A stretch of DNA of 30,265 nt from Ophiothrix spiculata. Its lineage: Eukaryota > Echinodermata > Ophiuroidea > Amphilepidida > Ophiotrichidae. The stretch is from the NCBI GenBank assembly GCA_000969725.1, contig JXSR01S002669.1. The stretch is one strand, 5' to 3'. Positions 13,101 to 25,100 of the stretch are shown piece after piece; position 1 is the first letter of the stretch; each line of letters opens with the position of its first letter. The notes beneath the pieces are model-generated. The model worked only from the letters and a program-made list of their open reading frames with translations. It was not told where the DNA came from and searched no databases. A program made the translations under genes and the position numbers.

Positions 13101-16100
13101 AGTTAATTACCTTTAATCATTATTCTCCTTAATAAACAAACATATGAAGACCCTCTCATATCTTTAAAACAATTTAATATTTTTTTCTATAAATAAAAGA
13201 GTTGCGATAATATTAATGAACATGGTTCATTGGCATACTTTATGCTAAAGTAATTTAAAGCACCGAGCACAAGGGTTGCTCTGCATAGAAAGCTCGACCA
13301 CTGAATCAGCCATGGATCAATAATTTATGGAGCTGGTTGAATACAGCAATAATTTATTGAGCTCTCTGTGCAGTCTTACTTTAAACTGTTTTTGCGATTT
13401 TTAGATATTTTGATGAACGATTTAGTCAATTTTTATATGCTATATGTTTTGCTAATATTTCAAAGTCATGTTTTAAAAAAAGCCCAATCAAAATTGATTG
13501 ATAGTAACCGGAGATAACATCTCCGAAGTTCGGAGTTTTGGTTTGAATAATTAATATGTTTTTAATTAATTAATTAACCTTGTTCTGTGTTAAATCCACA
13601 TATTTTGTTTTGGAATTTTTAAAGTTCAATGTTTTTATCAACATATCAGAACCACAAAATTGAAGTCAAAATTGCCCTTTTCATGTTTATCGGTCCTTAA
13701 TGTTTAGGTGTCCGTCAGAAATTTTGTAAAAAATAAATAGGAGTTTCCTGATCTGAGTTGGTGAAAACTTACTTTAAACAAAGAAAATCTCACATTATTC
13801 AGATTCTTACATTTTGGATGTAAAAAATATTATATTAACTGATTCTTAAAAACATTTCTGCGAGATAAGTTTAACATTTTCTGTATATGCCTATTTTTCT
13901 TCAAAAACTAGATGGAATTTTTGACGGAATATAGTCTTTTGAAAATAACCATTTTAAAAGAAATTTAAAAAAAATACATGCTCTAGGTTAAATCCAGGAA
14001 AAATGTTTAACAATTTTTCAAGGAAACATCTTGTTCAACCTATTTTACTAGAACATTTTGAAGTCATAATTTTCCCTTGGTGTGTTTTAAATGTTTAAAA
14101 TTGGCATATTTTGTAAAAAAATGTTCAAAAATTAGTGATTTGAAGACCCTCTTTTGAAAGTCTTTTTAGAGTTACATGAGTTGCAAAAAATACCATCTTT
14201 GTTAATATTATGATAACATTTACATCGGAAAATATAATCGTGATAATATTGAATAACAAATTCTATTAATAAGAAGAAAACATGGTTTTTTTGAAATAAA
14301 TGTTAATTATCTCTGAATAAAAATTGTATTGAAATTTCGACCTAGGGTTTTAAAACTGCATTATGAAATAACATGATCGAATCCACCAAAATTGTTGTAA
14401 GCACATGCAGTATAAATATCTATATTTTATGCAGAAGTTAAAACCATTCTAATTAAAATTACCCCAAATTGAGTTTTTTAAGGAAAATTGTTCGAAATTA
14501 AGATAAAACATGCTAAAAATGCAAGGCCTATATAATTAATTTCCTAATGCAACCTTTTCTGTTAATAGTGTATTGACAAATCACTTAAAGTTCAAGTGTT
14601 CCCTTTTGTCCGCGTGCAGACCGCATGAAAGGAAGTAACAGTGGGAGGTTGAAATTATCAATATAAACACTTGAGATTTATTGGCCGGGTGACACTAATT
14701 TATTAGTCTATATATCCAGTCGGCTAGAGTTTTTCTGCTGATTATCGATTTATGGCTGATTCAGTGGTCAGGCATTACGCCTGTGCGAGATATAAGTGTT
14801 TTTGTTTCCATCTTTTGGAAACTGTTTTTGATATGATCAAGTTAACAAAGTAATGATATATTTTTCTGCAAAGAGCCATTGTCATTATCAAAAACGGGTT
14901 TAAATTTAAAAAAAAATTCAAAATTGCACAAACCCAAAGAAATTGATGAATAAAATGTATCTGAATAAAGTTTGGTGCTCACTTTGCTTTCAAAAATGCT
15001 AAAATCATGAATTGTTTTTGTATTTTTAAATCATAGCCAAATATTACTGTGTTCAATCATTTTGTAGACAGTTCTGTAAAGTCATGAAAATTCTTCTTTC
15101 TTCACACGTCCAATTTAAGATCTTTAAGTTTAATTAATATCCAGCTCGTCCTTCGATCTGTCGCCCTTGGCGGTTAAAACATTTTTTTGCTCTGTTCTCC
15201 ATGTCCCTTACAGCATGACAAATCATTCCTCTTTGACGCCACAAACCTCAAGACTTCAGCCCTAATTCTGTTCTCCAAGTCCTGAAGGCTAGCTTTAGTT
15301 GTCTATAAACCCTAGCCTTCAGATAGCCTCAAAGAAAGAAATTCAAGGGGTTTAAATCTGGACTTCTAGCAGGCCACCCTGGATCATGGCAAAGGCCTAT
15401 CACTCTACCTGGAAAACATTTAAGGCAAATAGTGCCCTTTAATTGAGTCTTAACTTCTGCTAAATTGAATTAATGTGCAATCCCCTGTTTTATATTTAAT
15501 TTTTATTTATTGTATTCTTTATCTCCATTCCAAATTCAGTATTTTTAAAGGACCCCATTGGAAATAAGTTGTTTTTACGACTTTCATGGGCTATCCTGGT
15601 ATTGACAACATGTCTTTGTTTTAAATTGTCTTAAATTAACTTTTTGTATTGTACTCTCTAGTTAGTTAATGTGTGATATTTTATTGTATATTATAAGTAA
15701 GTTGTTTTTACCGAATAAAATCAATCAATCAATCGAAATAAAGTCTTCAAACGATCATCATGAACAGGCCTGAAACGATGCGGTGGAGCACCATCCTGGG
15801 ACAACCATAGTCTAAGGATACCCCATTCCTTTGATGCTGATAATGTAAATGTTCTAGTTGTGGGACTACATGCATGGTTATCAATCATGTTGAGATAATC
15901 TATACCGTTGATATTATTATGGAAAAAGATTGGCCCTATAAGTTTGTTGTTTCCCATCAGTTCAATCCATACAGTAAGCTTTCTCTTATCATTTAAGACC
16001 TCATATATGTAAAATGTCTTGGAGAAGCATTTTTTGGCGCGTAGCATTGTACATTGTAAGTTGAAACTTACCCATCCACGGGGAAGGATGTTTTATCCCC

Positions 16101-19100
16101 ACTGATTAATATCTCAGAATCTTGCAGGTCAGTTGAGCAACCAAATACGTAAGTTCAATCTTCTCTGAAAATCTTCTTGTTTAAAGGCATGCCTTCTCTC
16201 TATCTTATAAGGATTTCAATTAAGGTCTCTAGATGCGATACGTGAAAAGGTAGACTTGCTTATGTTGTGGCAGTTCTTTAAAGTCATGAAAATGCTTGTT
16301 TCTTCACACATCCAATTTAAGTTCTTTAAGTTTAATTAGCGTCCAGCTCGTCCTTCGATCTGTCGCCCTTGGCCAACACATTTTCTTGCTCTGTACTCCA
16401 TGTCCCTTACAGCACGACAAATCATTCCTCTTTGACGCCACAAACCTAAAGACTTCAGCCCTAATTCTGTTCTCCAAGTCCTGAAGGCTAACTGGAGGCG
16501 TTCTATAAACCCTTGCCTTTAGATAACCCCAAAGAATGAAATCCAAGGGGTTAAAATCTGGACTTCTAGCAGGCCACTCTGGATCATTGCCAAGACCTAT
16601 TACTCTAGCTGGAAATAAAATCTTCAAACGATCATCATGAACAGGCCTAAAACGATGTGGTAGAGCACCATTCTTGGCCCGCCATAGTCTAGGGAATGCC
16701 CCATTTCTTTGACTCTGATAATGTAAATGTTCTGGTTGTTGGACAACATGGTTATCATTATTATCATTATTGAAAAATATGGGTCCTATAAGTTTGTTGT
16801 TTCCCATCAGTCCAATCCATACATTGAGCTTTCTCTTATCATTTAAGACCTCATATATGTAAAATGTCTTGGAGAAGCATTTTTTTGGCATGTAGCATTG
16901 TACATTGTAGGTAGAAACTTACCCATCCATGGGAAAGGACGTTTCATCCCCAGTGATTAATGTCTCAGAATCTTGCAGGTCTGTTGAGCAACCAACTACT
17001 AAAGTCCAATCTTCTCTGAAAATCCTCTTGTTTAAGGGCATGCCTTAATTCTCTCTATCTTATAAGGATGGCTATTAGGGTATATAGATGCGATACGAGA
17101 AAAGGTAGACTTGCTTATGTTGTGGCAGTGGTTCTTTCGAACACTGACAGCGAGATGGTTTTGCTGCTCCAGTCGTACTCTATTGATGTTGGCTGCAGAT
17201 CAAGCAGTTCTTGGACGTACAAAATTTCCACGGTTTCTGTTGAGTCTAGTGTGGTGATTCTTGTTTTTGTCAAGCTAGAATTTTATAGTATTCCTCTGAG
17301 GAGGGTTATGACGGAAACAACAGACAAATTCATTGATAGTTTCTTGTGGGCTTTGAGTTCGATGGTATGACAACGCTATAAATGATCTTTGTTCATCTGT
17401 AAATTGTGGCCCAAGCAGTTCTCGCAACCTCCTTTTCCTATGTCCACAAGCAAAATGATATTAGTAATTAAACAGACCTCATTCTACAAAATATTTATTT
17501 AGCATAATAATGTCAGAAGGCAGTAAATAAAACATTTGATGAAGCTTAATTTAATAGAATTCAATTGAAATAAATAGGATTATCCTAAAATCAAGTATTA
17601 ATCAGATATGACTTGATCACAAACTGATAATTATGAATCCCAGCAATCAATGTAGATAACATTGTTATTTTCACTAAATTAATTCAGAATTAAGCCCCTG
17701 CTAGAAGATGTTTAAGTAGTATGAACTTTGGTTGAGGAATGTTACGTAACTAAATGTAATCTGCATACACCCTCATCAAAATGAAGATCAAAAATACTAA
17801 GCACTGCAAAGCATCTTATTGTCTAGTTTAGTGTATGTGATGACTCACCCCGAAAAGGGGGACTTGGGGACAGAACACACTTTTCAAGGAACAGGTGAAA
17901 ATAGGCAGCAAGAAATAAAGAAAATAAAAAGAATTTCAAGCAGATTTTCTGTTGTAAAATTTGATCACCTTGGTCAATTTCAACAAATAAGGTGTCATTT
18001 TAAAACTTTGAAAATGCTGCAACAGATGAAATGATAAAATCAAAATTGATATCATCTGCAAATTTGCCCCTTTCGGGGTGAGCCATCACATATATACGCA
18101 ACTATATATTGGTGTAGAAATTGCATCGTGCAGACCTGAAAATGAGCAGTGTTACTAAACGGATGATGTCTCTTAAGTGCTTTTTCAGATTTTCGTGATT
18201 TTTTTTGCTAATTATTTATAACAATATAGGCTTAAAACTTGACATGAAATTTAACGTTCTAGGATTTCCAGATTCCGAGAAATTGAGTGCCATTTCCATG
18301 GACAATATGTTTTGGAACGCCCTGTAGAGATTGTAAAAGGAGCATTTTTTTCTTTTAATGTTTACCTCTATTGATTATGGTTGAATAGCAGTTAGATTTA
18401 CTCAATCATTGAGGGTTTTATTTGCTTGTGGAAGTTCTGGTATTTGAGTCCCAGCTACGGCAAAGGGTGTATTTTAAAATTCCATGGAAGAGGAACTAGT
18501 TGTTCCATGAAACTCTTATAGATTCTTTTGAGGTAATCCTGGCTGTTTTTGTTTAAATGTGTGCTGATCAAGGTTTAGTGTCTGCATAGGTTGCGTGAGG
18601 ACCAGAAAAAATACTAATAGTGGAATTGAACCAAGGAATTTTTATAGGGGAATCGGCATACACCACAATCTTGAGTCTCTCATGGAGCAGAGTTATTGTA
18701 CCTCAGGATACATTTGGAGTTTGGCCCAATATTCAGGCAGATTGCGTAAATCTTCACTTGACGCATATACAGCGTGTGCATTTTGTTTCACGAGCAAACC
18801 ATGTCTGTGTTTCAAGTTGCGACTTGCTCTTATCAATGTACGTCAATTTTGTTTGGAGCCGTTAAATGCCGGAGGTACAATAACTCGCCCTCCAGGCTCC
18901 ATGAGTGACAATCGAAGATGGCTGCCATCCCATAGGATTTACACAGCAGTGAAATCAAAATGGCTGTGAGTACCGATTCCCCTTTTAAAAATCCTTGAAA
19001 TAAACTCAGCTGTACAGTGTGCTGAGGCCATGTAGAAGTACAAAATCAGGGAGACATGTTGCACTACAAATCACTATTCTCTTTGTTTTTGCACAGGTAC

Positions 19101-22100
19101 CTTATTATGCCAGTCTGATGCTAGAGTCAAATATAATGCGTCTCATCTAATGGTGCTGTTATTGTTTGATGAAGTAGCAGGCATTTCGGCATCTTCGTCA
19201 AGTGATAATCATCTGCGGTTCTCACTTCCAAGATGTGTGAAACAAAGGTAATCTTGACAATCTTTTGAATATTGAAAATATTCTGGCAATCGTGTGGTTA
19301 GGATCCTTTTCATAATTAGGAATGAAATTCCCTTTTCATAATTAGGAATGAAATTCACTATAAATTGTTTTAAAATCAACTAAGAAAATTCTTCATCATC
19401 AAGGAAATCATCAAGTAAATCAAGGGAAAATAGTATCGAGTGCTCCCAACTCAATTGGCCTTCATTGAAGAAACTTTTAAAGTTTGTTTTCTTATACTGC
19501 AAATATAGATTTTTCACATATGTGCTACCTGTAGAATTTTTTTTATTTTTGACTGGTCTACTGTAAATGTCAAGTGTCAAACTGAGAAAAAAAATATGAC
19601 ATGCCAAAATGTTTTACAAATGTCTCACGACTTACTTGTTTTGCTGGTGGTGGCCTGCGTCCGGCATCCACCGAACTTCAATGCCTACTGATGGAATTGA
19701 GTTTCTCGTTCTCGGGATTCTGGGTCATCTGACCGGAAGTTGGTGATTGGTCAGATGACAAAATGGTGTCAAATCCTAGTGGGAGTTGTAAAAATATATG
19801 TATTTTTAATAAAATGAACATATAATTGTACAGAGATTGATCACAAAATCATCTTTTTGAGGTATAAAGATAGAGGTACCAAGATAGTAGACTTGTCTAC
19901 TTAAAGCATCCTGTAAATTATTTCATCTTTGAACAGTACTGTTTGTATTTCCAGCTGTGTCAAAGAGGTCGGTAACCTACCATGAGTAAACAACTAAGAT
20001 GGCTGCCATTCTCTAATATGAATAATGAGTACCAAGGGGGGACAAGTTGGCGCAGCGTTTCTTCCCTCGCCTTTCACCACTGCGACTCAAGTTTGATTCC
20101 AGGTCGGACATAGCTTGTACGTGAATTTGATTGTCATTCCATACTCGTCCTCGCAGGTGTTCTCCGAGTACTTCGGTTTCCTCCTGCATCTAAAATCAAA
20201 ATTTCATTCCAATATTCTGTCTTTCACACCATGGAGGTGTCCTTTGAATTTAATGCATATGCTTTATTGGGATTAGCCTGACTTTCAGTCGAATGTTATA
20301 AATAAATATATAAAATAAGTTTTGCCTTTTTAACTGTCTTGGTTATTTTGCTTTTAGGTACCAGCTTCCATTCCAGTGTCCAGTATCCCAGACATCCAGT
20401 GTTCATAGAACAGAGAAGTTGCCAAATCCTGATCCATTGATGGAACTGCTACCACTCAATATGATGAAAGTTACATGGAATATTGCAATGCATGGTGGGA
20501 TTGATGGTGTCATTCAATATTTTACCGGCGACTGTAATGATAATAACATTGAAAGGTATGTGGATGTGGCTTTAGTGGAGGGGGGGGGGTCCTGATCCAT
20601 TGATGGAACCGTTACCACTCAATATGATGAAAGTTGCGTAGAATATTGCAATGCATGATGGGATTGATGGTCTCATTCAATATTTTACCAACAACTGTGA
20701 TGATAATTACACTGAAAGGTATGTAGGTGCGACTTTAGTTGGGGGAGGGATTCTCTGACTTGATAAGAAGGATATGCCTTCACTAATGCCCATGATATAC
20801 TAGCAAGAAGCAGCTAGTGTCTAGCTAGACGCTAATGGAGACACTAAGGTTTGAATTATTTTAACCTGCTAGCATCTAGTTAGCGTCTAAAATCAAACCT
20901 CATGCTAGCTGCGTCTTGCTAGTATATCATGGGCTTCATAATTTATGCATAACATTCCAAATGAATTCTTGAAAAATCTGTGATGGCTTTAAAGGTATCT
21001 TGGTTATTTACAGTCTTATTATAATAATAATTTAAGTTTGCAATGTTTTTGTAGGACACTTGTTGCTTGCTACCCTGGTTTGTGTGAAAACCAACTTCTC
21101 TATGCATATATTTACAGGGTGTGTGTGATTGATCAATTTAATATATTTAGTATCACAAAAAGTGAATACTTCAGCACATTTGTTGTATTTTTTAGCAAAA
21201 TACAGCTTTCTAGAAAGCAGGTCTAACAAGTTTAGAATTAGGTCATACATTCACCAATTATCAAATTTAAATTTTAAGGAGCATTGGACAAAATTTTATT
21301 TGTTGATGATTTACACTTCATATATCAGAAAATGACTGTCAATTACCAGATATCAGATAAATTTTTATCAAAACCTTCATAAAAGTAAAAAATTTGAATT
21401 TTATTTTGTTTGTTGATCTTGGTTATGAGGCTATTCTCTATCAGTTATCAAAAGTAAACTGGTATTCAAGGCAAGTATTTTCTTTGTATTAAAAAAGTTA
21501 TTGTTTTACACAAATGAATACTTGCCCATGCTTCTATTTTTAGTTGCAAAATAAGTATTTTAACTTTGACATGAATTTTAAACTTGGCAACCACACAACA
21601 TATATGACAGTCATTTAAAAAAAACTGGCCACCCAGGATTCGAACCTGGGACCTTGGTATTACTAGTGCCAGGCTCTGCCAACTGAGCCAACAAGTCAGA
21701 TGGAGAGAAGCAGTTGATTTTATGTCTATCTATAGGCCTTCAGTTCTAACCCTGTTCCTCTAACATCCTTAGAAAAGGTTTAGAAACTTTTTTGAGGATG
21801 TTAGAACTAAAAGCTAATAAGATCCTTTGTTTTGTTGATAGAACAAAGCATGCTCGTAGAATTTTAAAGTTTTTAAGTCTTTAAAAATCTTTTTCCACAG
21901 TGAAACGCTTGATCTGAATAAAAGTGAGCAAGAAGTGCTCAAGCATTCTGACATTGGACATAGCCTGCACCAGGCATTATCAGGAATCGCACAAGCAAGC
22001 TCCCACTATCAGGTCAAACTTTCCCTGTGGCATCTGTCATTGTGGATAACTACAGGATTGATAACAGATTCCGATGACTTCCTAAAGTCTCCTTCTGGCC

Positions 22101-25100
22101 AATTCTTAATGCTACCGTGGAAAGAGACGTTGAGAAGGTAAGACGGAAATTACGGACTTTGGTGGTCACGATCCCAATTTATACATCAATTTCAGTGAGC
22201 TGTCTGAGCATGTAGATATAGTCAGATGACAGTTATATGGCACTTCGGCTAACTGAAAAATAACAGTTTGTTGGCAGAGAGCTTGGGTGTTATAGTAATT
22301 TTCAGATCCAATAATTGCGGCAATATTTCAGTTCCTATCAGGAACCTTATTCACTCTGTTCTGCACTTTCTGGCAATACTTCCGCCTACGCAATGACTGC
22401 ATTCACATCATCACAAAAATAAAGATAATATTCATTTCAATCAAGCTGCCTTCAACTGAGAAAAAACAAGTGTATTATGTCGTGCTGTTATTGTTTCAAA
22501 TGAATTTCAGACACAAACTGAAAATGTTAATGAAGCCACCCCATATCCACAAGTCGTGCCAAGCACAGGACTTCTGGAAGTTGGCAACACCATTACCAAT
22601 CGGTAATCTGTAGTACTGCAACATTGTGGGTGCCTTGAAAGCGTTGTGTACATGCGTAAACTGTGCATGCAATTCTGTTACGCAAGGCTATAAAATTTCA
22701 TGTTCAAGAATTATTTGAAATAACATAGTCATAACCCGAGGACATTAAATGATTTATAGTAACTTTATAGCAGGATGGTAGCCAGTAAAGATAAATCTGT
22801 CAAACTTAAAAGGGGCATTAGACAAAATTTTAAATTTTATTTCAGGATGATTTACACTTCATATGTGGAAAATACCAGTTAATTACCAGATATTGGGAAC
22901 ATTTTGATCAAAATCTTCAGAAAAGTCAAAAATTTGAATTTTATTTTGTTTGTTGATCTTGGGTTTGAGGCTATTTTCTCTAAATGTCTATTTACTGATG
23001 CTATCACAGTGATCGGACAGTCACGTAAAGCCGTGGGTCCCCTGTACATGGGGTATGCATGTTATGCAAGTACTTGTATCATTGATTGATTGATTGATCA
23101 GTCAAGAAAGAGACCAAGATTTGTTTGTAAACATTCCTTTCACGTCACAGATTGTAGATAAATCAAAAGAAATTTTGAGTTTGCATTAGATCTCATGAAA
23201 AGGCCAATTTTAAAAATTCAACTATAGAGGGCAGTATTTATTGTTGCCGACAAAGATAATTAAAAATTAAAGGATATCTTAATATTTTGATACATAGGGT
23301 TTGAATTTGACAATGAAACTTTGCATGCTGTCATTTATTACCGCTAATACTTCAAATGATGAAAAAATCTCAAAATGCTTGGGGAAAAGTTTGGGGATGA
23401 TGCTAAACTTGTCCAATGCCCCTTTAAATACAGAGATGCACAATGCTATTGGGATAAAAAGACATTAAAAGCAACATTCATTTTTGTTACAGATTTGTTG
23501 AAGTAATACCAGCCAATGCTGAAGATAAACTGCTCTTGGCAGAAGTTCTTCGTTTCTTAACAACCCTGATGCAATCACTCCGTTTCATACCAGAAGATCT
23601 CCTCGATTGGCTCGGTGACATCTCATGCGGGTCATCATCGGTGCTCATGACGTTGCTAAGCAACTATGCAGCCAATCAGAAAGGTGCATCTAGCCAGGGG
23701 GTGGAGGATGCCAGCATGCAGGGTCGTAAGGCGGATGAGGATGCGTCGCCGCATGGAGTGCTTCATAAACAGTTGTTGAATTTCTTTGATACCTTTGTAA
23801 GATGTTTGCCTGTTAAAGATGCATGGTAAGTAGGTAACTAATGCTGGTTGGGGAATGACACATTCGAACCCCAAGAAGGCATAAAATGCTTTTCTTAGGG
23901 GTGAAAGTTCTGGGAATTTTACCAACTTGAAGATGACACAAGGTCGTGGAATCAAAGTCAGAATTAGAAATTTGTATATTTAGCTTGGCATATAGATTGT
24001 GATAAATGTGCCTTGGTTTTTTATATAAATATAATGCAATTTTGAACAATAGCCTTTCAGAAAAATAAAGATCTAATAGGCCAATCAATGGTTCACTGCA
24101 GTGCAGACATGTATGGTTTCCATTTGAAATCAGTTCATACACTCTGCATGTCACCTAGCCAATCAGAACGCAAGAATAAAGTTTTGGACTTTGAATGTCA
24201 TATAAAAACCTTATTTCTTTTCACAAAAGATACAATATTATTTTTCTGTCATGTATGAATTAGATTAATAAATTTGCATTCCATTATGTTCGTAAAATGA
24301 GACAAAATCAATGCGCTTGCGGTAAATTTTGATTGCTGGCCAATGCACTTGGGCCCTACAGGCCTCGTGTCCAAAATTCGCATGCATTGATTTTGTCTCG
24401 TTTCACTCGCAACATGGGGCAGACATTTTTTCTGAGGTGCTGCCGCCCTGCCGGTTGCGCCACTGCTTCCATGCACAAAGCCACATACTTTGGTGGTGGC
24501 TGGTCGTAAGCAGTTGATCTTGCATTTTGTTATGTACCTTCTTTAAAAAAATATCCCTATTTGTAACCTTGGATTTGTAAAAATCAACTATTTCTTTTTT
24601 TCAAAGGCGACACAAAGGTAGATTTCTTGGTGGAAGTCTCACCCATGGTTTGCTAACCAGTCTTAACATGACGGATGCTCTTCCATTTTATGATTTACCC
24701 CCACTGGAAGGAACATTAAATTGCTTGGTACATGTCACTGCCAGGTAAGCTGCTCTTCCATTTCTAACTCTTAAGTTAGCCATTTTCAAAACAAATCAGG
24801 GCAAAAACACAGTGTGACACATTTTCTTTTACCAAAATCATACGTGTGGTAAAAACTGACATCATTCAGATGTCTTCACCATGTTAACCTTCTTCTAGCT
24901 TTTTGCCAATGGTGCATTGTATCTTCTTGTAATGTCGTAATCAGCGATTTTCTTTTAAAACGCACTCATCTTTTTATTCAGTTTTGTGTACCATTTACAT
25001 AAAGTAGTATTTGTATGGTTTGCGTCTATGTGTGATAGAATTGCTGCTCTTAAATTTTATTTGGGTGAACAGAATAACCCCAATATAAACGTTTTTTAAA

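Larger units (their letters stand above)
12844..18324 (-). mobile_element. 5.5 kb Tc1/mariner-superfamily element with TA flanks, heavily nested
   Basis: The left end CAGGGTGTCCCAA at 12844 and the right end at 18324 (other strand CAGGGCGTTCCAA) are inverted repeats of at least about 100 nt. They share TTGTSCATGGAAATG, CTCAATTTCTC and AAGCCTAT blocks. Each end is flanked by TA (12842-12843 and 18325-18326), the usual target duplication of this superfamily. The inside carries transposase remnants on the - strand, an internal tandem duplication, a LINE fragment, a 255 bp TIR element and another inverted-repeat pair. The large size is explained by this nesting. It fills most of intron 11. Confidence 0.85.

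Noticed and set aside
16296..16484. 62-residue open frame on the + strand
   Set aside because: Antisense shadow of the transposase C-terminal region.
17068..17370. 100-residue open frame on the + strand
   Set aside because: It is antisense to the N-terminal part of the degenerate mariner transposase, which explains the sequence.
18595..18969. 124-residue open frame after the mariner-type element
   Set aside because: No recognisable family, low-quality composition, and an overlapping frame in the same place; probably chance.
23656..24154. Two - strand open frames of about 100 residues
   Set aside because: The first is antisense to exon w15; the second is in intron 15 with no family features.
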